A stretch of DNA of 64,000 bases, from NCBI RefSeq assembly GCF_009738185.1, contig NZ_CP046509.1, positions 3,041,501 to 3,105,500 on the forward strand. Reading direction: 5' to 3'. This DNA comes from Erwinia sorbitola. GTDB taxonomy: Bacteria > Pseudomonadota > Gammaproteobacteria > Enterobacterales > Enterobacteriaceae. This document shows, in pieces, positions 35,231 through 43,697 of this stretch. The first letter of the stretch is position 1, and the number at the start of each line of letters is the position of its first letter. Position numbers and translations under genes: made by a program. Under the pieces are notes generated by a model. That model was not told where the DNA came from. It saw only the letters and a list, made by a program, of their open reading frames with translations, and made no database searches.

Positions 35231-35258
35231 TATCGGGACGGGTTTGCCCGTCCCGATA
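35231..35258. terminator. strong hairpin between amidohydrolase and potI
   Basis: Perfect 12-bp stem TATCGGGACGGG / CCCGTCCCGATA with loop TTTG, between converging genes. No T-run. Confidence 0.65.
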
Positions 35259-35266
35259 GTTACAGA

Positions 35267-36112
35267 TTAATGTCCGCTGCGGGCCTTCTGAATATCCTTC
35301 AGGCGCTGTTTCTCTTCATGCGCCATCAGCCGCCAGGCAATAAAGCCGACAATTCCTACCACCAGCAGAATCAGGGTAGCCAGCGCGTTGATCTCCGGGT
35401 TAATCCCACGGCGCACAGTCGCAAAAATCTGCATTGGCAATGTATTCGCTCCCGGGCCGGTAACAAAGTTAGAGATCACCAGATCGTCAAGTGACAGGGT
35501 AAACGCCAGCAGCCAGCCGGTAACAATCGCCGGCGCAATCATCGGTACGGTAATAACAAAGAACACCTTCAGCGGAGTGGCACCCAGATCCATCGCCGCC
35601 TCCTCAATCGAGCGATCCAGCTCGCGCAGCCGCGAGTTAATGACTACCGCCACATAGGCCGTACAGAAGGTGACATGGGCCAGCCAGATAGTCAGCATCC
35701 CGCGTTCCGCAGGCCAGCCGAAGGCATTTGCCATTGCCACAAACAGCAGCAGCAGCGACAGCCCGGTGATCACATCCGGCATCACCAGCGGAGCCGTCAG
35801 AATAAAGGCAAATCCGGTAGAACCTTTGAAACGCCCGAAGCGCACAATCACCATCGCGGCGATAGTGCCGAGAATCACCGCCGCCGTCGCCGACAGCCCG
35901 GCCAGCGACAGGCTGAGTGTGACCGCACGAATCATCGCATCATCGTTAAACAGCACGTGATACCAGCGCAGGGAGAAACTCTCCCATGCTGCCAGCTGCG
36001 ACGAGTTAAACGAATAGATAACCAGCAGCAGCATTGGCGCATATAGAAAGAAGAAGCTGACTGCGAGGATGGCAGTACGCCACTTTGAGCGAATAACCGG
36101 TAGCTGACTCAC
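35267..36112 (-). CDS. potI: putrescine ABC transporter permease PotI
   Basis: A 281-residue inner-membrane permease of the putrescine importer PotFGHI, with about six helices and the EAA loop EEAAMDLGATPLKVFF. Last gene of the leftward pot operon. It overlaps potH by 4 bases. Confidence 0.97.
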   Translation of the reverse strand: MSQLPVIRSKWRTAILAVSFFFLYAPMLLLVIYSFNSSQLAAWESFSLRWYHVLFNDDAMIRAVTLSLSLAGLSATAAVILGTIAAMVIVRFGRFKGSTGFAFILTAPLVMPDVITGLSLLLLFVAMANAFGWPAERGMLTIWLAHVTFCTAYVAVVINSRLRELDRSIEEAAMDLGATPLKVFFVITVPMIAPAIVTGWLLAFTLSLDDLVISNFVTGPGANTLPMQIFATVRRGINPEINALATLILLVVGIVGFIAWRLMAHEEKQRLKDIQKARSGH

Positions 36113-37068
36113 GCCTTATCCCCCTCTTTGTTCTGATGTTTATGGAACCAGATAATCGGCAGGATCAGGATCAGCAATATAATTACCGCCAGCGCCGAGG
36201 CAACCGGCCAGTCACGGTTATTAAAGAACTCCATCCATACCACTCGCCCGATCATAATACTGTCAGGGCCGCCCAGCAGTTCCGGGATCACGTACTCCCC
36301 CACTGCCGGAATAAATACCAGCATCGAACCGGCAATAATTCCGCCTTTCGTCAGCGGCACAATAACGCTGAAGAAGGTTCTGATCGGACGAGCACCAAGA
36401 TCGAGCGAGGCCTCCACCAGCGAATAATCAATACGCGTCAGGGCGGTATAGATCGGCAACACCATAAACGGCAGATAGCAGTAAACAATACCGATATAGA
36501 CCGCCACGTCGGTATACAAAATAGTCAGCGGGTGATCGGTGACACCGATCCACATCAGGAAGCGGTTGAGGATGCCGTTATTGTTGAGAATGCCCATCCA
36601 TGCATAAACGCGCACCAGAAACGATGTCCACGAAGGCAGAATCACCAGCAGCAGCAGGATATTACGCGTAGACGGCGCAGCATGCGCTACCGCCCATGCC
36701 AGCGGGTAACCAATCATCAGACAGATTACCGTTGCAATGCCCGCCACCTGCAATGAGTGCAGATAGGCATCGATATACAGCGGATCTTCCGTCAGCGTAA
36801 AGTAGTTACCGAAGTTCAGCGCCATATTCAACTGCCCGTCAGCCCAGCTTAACAACTCGGTGTAAGGCGGGCTTGAGCGCGCAATATCAGCAAAGCTGAT
36901 CTTCAGAACAATCAAAAATGGCAGCAGAAACAGCAGCAACAGCCAGAGGTACGGCAGGCCAATCACCAGCTTACGGCCATGCGCCATCGACAGGCGGGTC
37001 AGAAAGCCTTTAATACCGGTTTGCTGTCCGCTGGGCGGCTCAGGTGGACGTTCAGAAAATTGGCTCAT
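36109..37068 (-). CDS. potH: putrescine ABC transporter permease PotH
   Basis: A 319-residue permease, partner of PotI, with a long cytoplasmic N-terminus and six helices. The EAA loop is VEASLDLGARPIRTFF. It follows potG after 2 bases and overlaps potI by 4, so translation of the operon is tightly linked. Confidence 0.97.
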   Translation of the reverse strand: MSQFSERPPEPPSGQQTGIKGFLTRLSMAHGRKLVIGLPYLWLLLLFLLPFLIVLKISFADIARSSPPYTELLSWADGQLNMALNFGNYFTLTEDPLYIDAYLHSLQVAGIATVICLMIGYPLAWAVAHAAPSTRNILLLLVILPSWTSFLVRVYAWMGILNNNGILNRFLMWIGVTDHPLTILYTDVAVYIGIVYCYLPFMVLPIYTALTRIDYSLVEASLDLGARPIRTFFSVIVPLTKGGIIAGSMLVFIPAVGEYVIPELLGGPDSIMIGRVVWMEFFNNRDWPVASALAVIILLILILPIIWFHKHQNKEGDKA

Positions 37069-37070
37069 GA

Positions 37071-38204
37071 TTATACCGTTAACACTACACAGCTATCCGC
37101 ATCCCAGCAGAGACGCACTTCGTCACCCCAGGTTGGGGTGTCCTTACGGAAGCGATAGGCATTCTGCAACTGGGCACTGATCATCTGCCCGCTATGCAGC
37201 CGTACGTGATAAATCGACAAATCGCCCAGATAGGCAATATGTACCACTTCGCCCACGGCAAAGTTGCAACCATCGGCAGGGATCTCATCGCAAAGCATCA
37301 CTTTTTCCGGACGCAGCGCCACAGAGACCGGCACCCCGTCAACCACCGATACATCAGTGGTTACTTTCAGTGGATGAAGCAGGCCGGGGCTGTCAATAAT
37401 CAGCCCGTCATCCTGACGCTCGCGCAGCAGCCCTTCGAACAGATTAACTGAGCCGATAAATTCTGCGCTGAAACGGGTAGTGGGATGCTCATAGATCTCT
37501 TCAGGTTCACCAATCTGCACAAACTTGCCACGATTCATAATCGCAATGCGGCCCGCCATGGTCATGGCCTCTTCCTGATCATGGGTCACCATGACGCAGG
37601 TCGCCCCAACGCGCTCAAGGATATCAACCACTTCATGCTGCATCCGGTCACGCAGTTTCTTATCCAGCGCGCCCATAGGCTCATCCAGCAGCAGCAGTTT
37701 AGGACGCTTCGCCAGACTGCGCGCCAGTGCCACACGCTGACGCTGGCCGCCAGAGAGCTGATGCGGTTTACGTTTGGCGAACTCCTGCATATGCACCAGC
37801 GTCAGCATCTCGGCCACGCGTTCGGCAATTTCCGCTTTCGGCAGGCGATCCTGCTTCAGTCCAAAAGCAATATTTTGCTCTACTGTCATATGGGGAAACA
37901 GTGCGTAAGACTGGAACATCATATTGATGGGACGCTGATAAGGTGGCACATGGGAGAGATCCAGGCCGTCGAGTACAATCTGCCCCTGCGTAGGAGCTTC
38001 AAAACCCGCCAGCATGCGCAGCAGCGTTGACTTACCGCAGCCTGAGGCACCCAGCAGGGCGAAAATTTCGCCTTTATAGATGGTGAGGTTCACATCATCC
38101 ACCGCATGCTGACCATCAAACGATTTGGTCAGGTTGCGGATCTCCAGCAGCGGCGTCAGCGCCTTACCTGCTTTGCTTTGAGGACGGGGGATCGCGTCAT
38201 TCAC
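37071..38204 (-). CDS. potG: putrescine ABC transporter ATPase PotG
   Basis: ATPase of PotFGHI with Walker A GASGCGKST, signature LSGGQRQRV, Walker B LLLLDEPMGALD and a C-terminal TOBE domain. The GTG at 38204 gives 377 residues and the start MNDAIPRPQ, equal to E. coli; GGAG lies ten bases upstream. An ATG at 38210 is only four bases from that ribosome site. A longer frame to 38297 is not supported. Confidence 0.9.
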   Translation of the reverse strand: MNDAIPRPQSKAGKALTPLLEIRNLTKSFDGQHAVDDVNLTIYKGEIFALLGASGCGKSTLLRMLAGFEAPTQGQIVLDGLDLSHVPPYQRPINMMFQSYALFPHMTVEQNIAFGLKQDRLPKAEIAERVAEMLTLVHMQEFAKRKPHQLSGGQRQRVALARSLAKRPKLLLLDEPMGALDKKLRDRMQHEVVDILERVGATCVMVTHDQEEAMTMAGRIAIMNRGKFVQIGEPEEIYEHPTTRFSAEFIGSVNLFEGLLRERQDDGLIIDSPGLLHPLKVTTDVSVVDGVPVSVALRPEKVMLCDEIPADGCNFAVGEVVHIAYLGDLSIYHVRLHSGQMISAQLQNAYRFRKDTPTWGDEVRLCWDADSCVVLTV

Positions 38205-38331
38205 TACCATTATACTCCGGCGGTAAAAGGAGGGCTGCTGTGCGGTTTTACGTTTGCCCTGACCTAAAAATAACAAAACAGAGGCCGGTAACCGCACCTC
38301 TGTTGCTTAACGAGTGTGAAACAGTGGTTAA

Positions 38332-39441
38332 TTACTTACCACTTTTAACTTTAGTCCATGCACGGGTACGCACACGGTCAAGTTTTGGCTCCTGCACCTT
38401 CAGAGTGAACAGTTTCGCCATGGTTTCCGGAGTGGGGTAAATCCCCGGATTATTACGGATAGCAGCATCAACAAACGGCAGGGAGGCCTTTACGCCGCTG
38501 GCGTAGAACACCGTATTAGAGATCTGCGCCATCACTTTAGGCTCCATCAGATAGTTAATAAACTGATAGGCCTCGTCGACATTTTTCGCATCTTTCGGAA
38601 TTGCCAGCATATCGAAGAATGCCAGTGCTCCCTGTTTAGGAATGCTGTAAGCGATATTTACACCGTTTTTGGCTTCAACGGCACGGTTTTTGGCCTGCAG
38701 GATATCCCCCGCCCAGCCAATGGCAACGCAGGTATTCCCATTCGCCAGGTCATTGATGTACTGGGAAGAGTGGAAATAGCGAATGCTCGGACGCAGCTTC
38801 ATCAGCAGGTCGGTGGCCGCTCCGGAGTAGTCTTTCGGATCTGAACTGTTCGGATCTTTGCCGAGGTAGTTCAGCACGGTAGCGAAGATCTCTTCAGGTG
38901 CATCAAGGAAAGAGACACCGCAGCTCTTCAGTTTTTCGAGGTTCTCTGGCTTCAGCACCAGATCCCAGCTATCAACCGGGGCATCTTTACCCAGCGCGGC
39001 TTTTACTTTCTCGACGTTATAGCCAATACCGGTGGTGGCCCACAGGTAAGGGATAGCATATTTGTTGCCCGGATCGTGCTGCTCAAGCTTCTTCATCAGA
39101 TCGGGGTCGAGGTTTTTATAGTTTGGCAGTTTGCTTCTGTCCAGCGGCTGGAACACGCCTGACTGGAGCTGACGCGCAAGGAAGCTGGAGGATGGCACCA
39201 CAACATCATAACCGGTGCTGCCAGCCATCAGTTTGCCTTCCAGCACCTCGTTGGAATCGAATACGTCATACACCACTTTAATACCGGTTTGCTTTTCAAA
39301 ATCCGCCACCGTACCCGGCGCAATATAATCAGACCAGTTATAAACGTGCAGCGTCTTGTCTGCGGCCAGTGAGCCTGCTGAGATCGCCATCAGCGTACCC
39401 GCAACCACACCTGACAACCATTTTTTACGTTGGTTGAACAT
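38332..39441 (-). CDS. potF: putrescine-binding periplasmic protein PotF
   Basis: Putrescine receptor of 369 residues with a signal peptide to about residue 26 (MSAGSLA region) and the SBP_bac fold (HVYNWSDYIAPGTV, WATTGIGYN, INYLMEPK). First gene of potFGHI; a 128-base spacer separates it from potG. The start follows AGGAGG (six to seven bases). Confidence 0.97.
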   Translation of the reverse strand: MFNQRKKWLSGVVAGTLMAISAGSLAADKTLHVYNWSDYIAPGTVADFEKQTGIKVVYDVFDSNEVLEGKLMAGSTGYDVVVPSSSFLARQLQSGVFQPLDRSKLPNYKNLDPDLMKKLEQHDPGNKYAIPYLWATTGIGYNVEKVKAALGKDAPVDSWDLVLKPENLEKLKSCGVSFLDAPEEIFATVLNYLGKDPNSSDPKDYSGAATDLLMKLRPSIRYFHSSQYINDLANGNTCVAIGWAGDILQAKNRAVEAKNGVNIAYSIPKQGALAFFDMLAIPKDAKNVDEAYQFINYLMEPKVMAQISNTVFYASGVKASLPFVDAAIRNNPGIYPTPETMAKLFTLKVQEPKLDRVRTRAWTKVKSGK

Positions 39442-39904
39442 TTTCTATCCTCCTGAACAGAGATAAACTTTTGCCGGGCAGGTGAACCGGTAAGCACCCG
39501 CCTTCTCGATATATAATTTTTGTCCAGCCTGGGAGCCAAATAATGAATCAATATTCACTGACTCTCTCATACTAAAAACCTATATATCTGGGGACGTTGC
39601 ACGCATGATGCAGCCACGCAAGAATAGCCCCACTCTCAGGTTCAGGCCAGCCCCTAGCGTAAAAAACGCCTTTTATCGATTTTTTATGCACGTTTCCTCT
39701 ATGTGATACGCCAAAGACGGCATAAACAGCGACAGATATCTGGCGATATAGGGCAAAATGCAGAATAAAAAATGGTAATTACTTTGCAGGAATTGCTGCT
39801 AAAAACAGCAGTTGATTCAGAATGTGAAGGGTATCGGATGGAGTGAGATCAAAACGGGCGGAAACAGTATCCGCCCGGAGATAATATCAGGTCGAAAAAA
39901 CGAA
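39442..39904. other. potF upstream region
   Basis: 463 bases between potF and ybjN, both leftward. It must hold the potF promoter. The only clear element is the ybjN terminator at 39851-39877. Confidence 0.5.
39851..39877 (-). terminator. ybjN-side terminator (leftward)
   Basis: On the minus strand, stem CGGGCGGA / TCCGCCCG followed by TTTT, 27 bases after the ybjN stop. Confidence 0.75.
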
Positions 39905-40384
39905 TTAATGCAGTACAGAGTGGCCGCCGATCATCGGCGTCCGATCGTCATCTTCACCGATCATCAGCAGATGATTCGCAAAGGCTTCCATGACCACCAT
40001 GGAGATCTGTTCTTCGCTCTGCTTCATAAAATGCACAAACTGACCGTAAGTCAGCCCGGCGGTCACGCTGAGTGACTGGCAAACAATCAGCTTTGGCAGG
40101 TTATCATCCTGAATATCAAGGAATGCCTTCACCGTTAGCGAACTGGCATTAATCTGGGAGAGTTCCCCCAGCAAAGGAATGAGCGCGGTAGGCTTAACCT
40201 CCGCCAGCGCAGAAAACAGAATCACGTTGTCTACCAAATCGAGTTTGGCGTCGAAAACCCCGTCAAAATTCTGCATATGCGGCAGATGTAGTGCCTGGCA
40301 TGAATCACACTCAAACCAGGTAATGCTTTGCTGATCCAGCCAACGTCGCAATACGTCGAGATCCGGAACGACGAGTGAATCCAT
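39905..40384 (-). CDS. ybjN: YbjN family sensory/regulatory protein
   Basis: A 159-residue cytoplasmic protein of the YbjN family, linked in E. coli and Erwinia (AmyR) to motility, biofilm and exopolysaccharide control. Matches include FECDSCQALHLPHMQNFDGVFDA (split by small changes) and LTVKAFLDIQDDNLPKLIVC. The ATG at 40384 (MDSLVVPDLD) fits the E. coli start; an upstream in-frame Met adds seven residues. Last of a leftward group ybjC-nfsA-rimK-ybjN. Confidence 0.93.
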   Translation of the reverse strand: MDSLVVPDLDVLRRWLDQQSITWFECDSCQALHLPHMQNFDGVFDAKLDLVDNVILFSALAEVKPTALIPLLGELSQINASSLTVKAFLDIQDDNLPKLIVCQSLSVTAGLTYGQFVHFMKQSEEQISMVVMEAFANHLLMIGEDDDRTPMIGGHSVLH

Positions 40385-40534
40385 ATTCTTTGTCTCTTGC
40401 CGCAATAAAATTGCGCCTAAGCTTACGTAAAAATCCCGCCAAAAACCATGATTACGACAGAAATATGACGCTAACAGCTGGTTTTAAGAATCCAGCCAGC
40501 ACGGCACTCTCTTTGTGATTGCACATCGCCCGCC

Positions 40535-41437
40535 TTATCCGCCGGTTTTAAGACAAAAACCAGGGCGAGCCTGCTCTTCAATCCAGCCGACCATCATCGC
40601 CGCAATATCCAGACCGGTGGTTTTTTCGATACCTTCCAGACCCGGAGATGCATTCACCTCCATCACCAGCGGACCACGGGCAGCACGCAGGATATCCACG
40701 CCTGCCACATCCAGCCCAAGCGTAGCCGCTGCTTTAATAGCGATCGCGCGCTCGCTGTCGCTGATCGTGACACGCCGCGCCGTGCCGCCACGGTGCAGAT
40801 TGGAGCGAAAATCGCCCTCTTTCGCCTCACGTTCAATGGCCCCGACCACTTCTCCGCCAATCACCAGGCAGCGCACATCGCGCCCGCGTGCCTCTTTAAT
40901 AAACTCCTGCACCAGAATATGGGCGTTGAGGCCACGAAAAGCATCAATCACACTCTCTGCCGCCTGACGGGTCTCCGCCAGAACCACGCCAATCCCCTGG
41001 GTACCTTCTACCAGTTTCACGACCAGCGGTGCACCGCCAACCATTTCGATCAGGTCGCGGGTGTCATCCGGTGAATGGGCAAAACCGGTGATCGGCATAG
41101 CAATACCTGCTCTTGCCAGCAGTTGCAGAGAGCGCAGCTTGTCACGCGCTCTGGCAATCGCCAGCGACTCATTCAGCGGGTAACTGCCACACATTTCAAA
41201 CTGACGCAGCACCGCAGTACCATAAAAGGTGATGGCCGAACCGATACGTGGGATAACCGCATCATAATGCCCCAGCTGGCGGCCGCGATAATGAATAGCC
41301 GACGAACCAGGGTTGATATTCATATAGCAGGAGAGCGGATCGATCACATCGATGCTGTGACCACGCGCTCGCGCAGCTTCCAGCAAACGCTTACACGAAT
41401 AGAGCGAACCATCGCGGGAAAGAATGGCAATTTTCAC
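40535..41437 (-). CDS. rimK: ribosomal protein S6 glutamate ligase RimK
   Basis: An ATP-grasp ligase that adds glutamate residues to the C-terminus of ribosomal protein S6. The 300-residue product equals E. coli RimK in length and has the ATP-grasp motifs VVKLVEGTQGIGV, LVQEFIKEARGRDVR and VMEVNASPGLEGIE. It lies between nfsA (24 bases upstream) and ybjN. Confidence 0.97.
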   Translation of the reverse strand: MKIAILSRDGSLYSCKRLLEAARARGHSIDVIDPLSCYMNINPGSSAIHYRGRQLGHYDAVIPRIGSAITFYGTAVLRQFEMCGSYPLNESLAIARARDKLRSLQLLARAGIAMPITGFAHSPDDTRDLIEMVGGAPLVVKLVEGTQGIGVVLAETRQAAESVIDAFRGLNAHILVQEFIKEARGRDVRCLVIGGEVVGAIEREAKEGDFRSNLHRGGTARRVTISDSERAIAIKAAATLGLDVAGVDILRAARGPLVMEVNASPGLEGIEKTTGLDIAAMMVGWIEEQARPGFCLKTGG

Positions 41438-41461
41438 CTGAAGCCTCCGGGGCCAAAAGGA

Positions 41462-42184
41462 TTAGCGTGTAGCCCAGCCCTGCTGATGCAGGTAGTCAAG
41501 AATAAACGGACGGCTCTCTTTGATCAGCGTCTTCTGAATATGCTCGCTCCAGCTCTCCGTACGGCGGTTGCTGTCGCGTGACTGATAATATTCCACCAGC
41601 TGATTGTCATACTGCGCCAGTAGCGTGGTATCGAGCGGCTGATAGTGATTTTCATGCACCAGCATCCCCACTGGCATCCGTGGCTTAGTATCCGGATCCT
41701 GCTCCGGACTGCCCAGACAAAGACCAAATAACGGCAGCACAAATTTAGGCAGCTTCAACAGCTCAGTGACGCCTGCGATATTGTTGCGGATACCGCCGAT
41801 ATAACAGCCGCCAAACCCGAGCGATTCCGCTGCGACCAGCGCATTCTGCGCCATCAGCGCGGTATCAACGCAGCCCAGCAGCAGCTGTTCTGCCAGCCCT
41901 AACTGCGCATCAGGGCAAATTTGCTGATTACGGTTGAAATCGGCACAAAACACCCAAAATTCTGCGGCCTGGGCGACATATTGCTGACCGCCGCTCAGGG
42001 GGACCAGCGCGTTACGTACTTCGGGATCTGAAATGCGAATAATGGAGGAGCATTGTAAAAAACTGGAGGTGGAAGCCGACTGCGCTGCATTAAGGATCGC
42101 TGCACGCTGTTCTGCGGTAATTGGCTGGTCACTGTAAGCGCGAATCGAACGATGTGAACGCATAAGCTCAATGGTCGGCGTCAT
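41462..42184 (-). CDS. nfsA: oxygen-insensitive NADPH nitroreductase NfsA
   Basis: An FMN enzyme that reduces nitroaromatics and quinones by two electrons with NADPH. The 240-residue product begins MTPTIELMRSHRSIR behind AGGAG. The FMN contacts HRSIR, SSSFLQCSSI-like STSSFLQCSS and the C-terminal ESRPFILDYLHQQGWATR are kept. It overlaps ybjC by 17 bases. In E. coli the ybjC-nfsA-rimK-ybjN operon is part of the SoxRS response. Confidence 0.96.
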   Translation of the reverse strand: MTPTIELMRSHRSIRAYSDQPITAEQRAAILNAAQSASTSSFLQCSSIIRISDPEVRNALVPLSGGQQYVAQAAEFWVFCADFNRNQQICPDAQLGLAEQLLLGCVDTALMAQNALVAAESLGFGGCYIGGIRNNIAGVTELLKLPKFVLPLFGLCLGSPEQDPDTKPRMPVGMLVHENHYQPLDTTLLAQYDNQLVEYYQSRDSNRRTESWSEHIQKTLIKESRPFILDYLHQQGWATR

Positions 42185-42455
42185 GGGAATCTCCTGGTTT
42201 AGACTTGTCACGCGAAACGCGCGTGTTGAAAAGTTCGGGTGCCATCACTTTTGCCGTACGCCACATCATCACCGTGGCGGCGGGAAGCATCAGGGCAATT
42301 CCGGCAAAAATCAGTACTGTTGCCGCAAGTTTACCGGTAAAAGGCGCTGGCAAGAGTAGCATTTCATGTAACGTGAGGTAAGACAGGATGAGTAGCAAAA
42401 TGCCGAGAACTTCAAGGATTAATACCGAACGGGGTAGATGAGTAAAGGCACGCAT
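42168..42455 (-). CDS. ybjC: YbjC family small membrane protein
   Basis: A 95-residue membrane protein with two helices (about 12-32 and 42-66). MRAFTHLPRSVLILE matches E. coli YbjC. AGGAG precedes the ATG at 42455; a frame to 42485 adds ten unlikely residues. First gene of the leftward redox-linked operon. Function unknown. Confidence 0.9.
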   Translation of the reverse strand: MRAFTHLPRSVLILEVLGILLLILSYLTLHEMLLLPAPFTGKLAATVLIFAGIALMLPAATVMMWRTAKVMAPELFNTRVSRDKSKPGDSHDADH

Positions 42456-42613
42456 GATAACTCTCCTGCTGACAGCGATTTTCACGCTTAGTGGAGGTAA
42501 TTAAAGCGCAGATTGTGCCCTTATGCATAGGTGCGGCGAATCAGACTAACAGGTAATTCCTTCTTCCTTTCGCCGGGGGATGCGGGCATCATAAGCGCCA
42601 TTGAGTAATGAAA

Positions 42614-42629
42614 TGTGATAGTAATCACA
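42614..42629. promoter_or_regulatory. CRP-type palindrome upstream of grxA
   Basis: TGTGATAGTAATCACA matches the CRP core TGTGA-N6-TCACA exactly. It ends 28 bases before the grxA ATG, between divergent ybjC and grxA. That is too close to activate grxA in the usual way; it could repress grxA or serve ybjC. Confidence 0.5.
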
Positions 42630-42657
42630 TAAAATTCTATCCTTTGAGGAGAAATCT

Positions 42658-42924
42658 ATGTTTGCAGTGATCTTTGGACGCCCTGGCTGCCCTTACTGTG
42701 TACGTGCTAAAGAGCTGGCTGAAAAACTGACTGAAGAACGTGAAGACTTCAATTTCCGCTATGTGGATATTCACGCAGAAGGGATCACCAAAGCCGATTT
42801 AGAAAAGACTGTGGGTAAGCCGGTTGAAACCGTACCGCAGATCTTCCTCGACTCTACGCATATTGGCGGCTGCACTGATTTTGAAGCCTATGCCAAAGAA
42901 AATTTAGGTCTGTTCCAGCAATAA
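42658..42924 (+). CDS. grxA: glutaredoxin 1
   Basis: A small redox protein that reduces ribonucleotide reductase and protein disulfides with glutathione. 88 residues, active site C11-P-Y-C14, cis-Pro in TVPQIFLD and glutathione contact GGCTDFEAY. A GAGGAG ribosome site precedes the ATG. It is divergent from ybjC, as in E. coli. Confidence 0.97.
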   Translation: MFAVIFGRPGCPYCVRAKELAEKLTEEREDFNFRYVDIHAEGITKADLEKTVGKPVETVPQIFLDSTHIGGCTDFEAYAKENLGLFQQ

Positions 42925-42968
42925 CCTGCGCTTATCTACCGCAGCTGCGGTTAATTGCCTGAAAATCA

Positions 42969-42997
42969 AAAAGGCCGATCGTAACGATCGGCCTTTT
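42969..42997. terminator. bidirectional terminator between grxA and ybjM
   Basis: Perfect stem AAAAGGCCGATCG / CGATCGGCCTTTT with loop TAA; T-runs on both strands. Confidence 0.9.
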
Positions 42998-43012
42998 GCT
43001 TTTATCACGACG

Positions 43013-43399
43013 CTACAGCCGCCTTTTTCCATCCTGCTGATGATGCATTTCCATCAGCGTACGCCAAATCATCACGCCTAACGTACCGGAGCCGCACCAG
43101 AATACGGCACTGGCAATAAAGGCGATCTCCTGACCCAGCCCGACCCGGTTAAAACCTCCTGACTGCATCAGTATCAGGCAGGGGGGCGATGCCAGCGCGA
43201 TAGCAATCACCATCGCCGTCAGGGGTGAATCTTTGGACGTCAGCGCAGCCAGAGCGCCGGGCACCACAAACAGCAGCAGCCCTAACTGAGCATGGCCAGT
43301 ATAGTCTGCGGGTAGCGGATAGCGTATGGCGATATAGATCCCACCATAAAGCACGCTACAGGCGATCAAACCTGTCCAACGGATACCTTTCATCCACAC
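43013..43399 (-). CDS. ybjM: YbjM family inner-membrane protein
   Basis: A small membrane protein with four hydrophobic segments; function unknown. It has the family stretch GLLLFVVPGALAAL and SAVFWCGSGTLG, and the E. coli position between grxA and ybjL. The start is uncertain: GTG at 43399 with GGAG nine bases upstream (128 residues), ATG at 43393, or TTG at 43435 (140 residues). GTG is chosen for its ribosome site and the agreement with the E. coli N-terminus. Confidence 0.75.
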   Translation of the reverse strand: MWMKGIRWTGLIACSVLYGGIYIAIRYPLPADYTGHAQLGLLLFVVPGALAALTSKDSPLTAMVIAIALASPPCLILMQSGGFNRVGLGQEIAFIASAVFWCGSGTLGVMIWRTLMEMHHQQDGKRRL

Positions 43400-43697
43400 G
43401 AGAATTTTCTCCAGGTTATTTTCAACCCAATTCAATTCGAGGCATCAACTAACCACGTTACTGACTATGGATAATTGCCGCTTTTGGTCAGGAAATTTGC
43501 TAAAAACAAAACCGGTAACAAATAAGCGTGCCGGAGGCTGGCTGTCAATCAGCATAGCGATTAACATAGTGAAGCAATTTATCTGTCTGCTGGTGTGGCT
43601 CTGTTAACCAGTAGCGGTAAAGTGACTGCCACCGGGTGAAATCTAGCGCATAAACCCCTTTTCTTCAATAGGTTACTGGTAAACAAGAAGTTAAACC

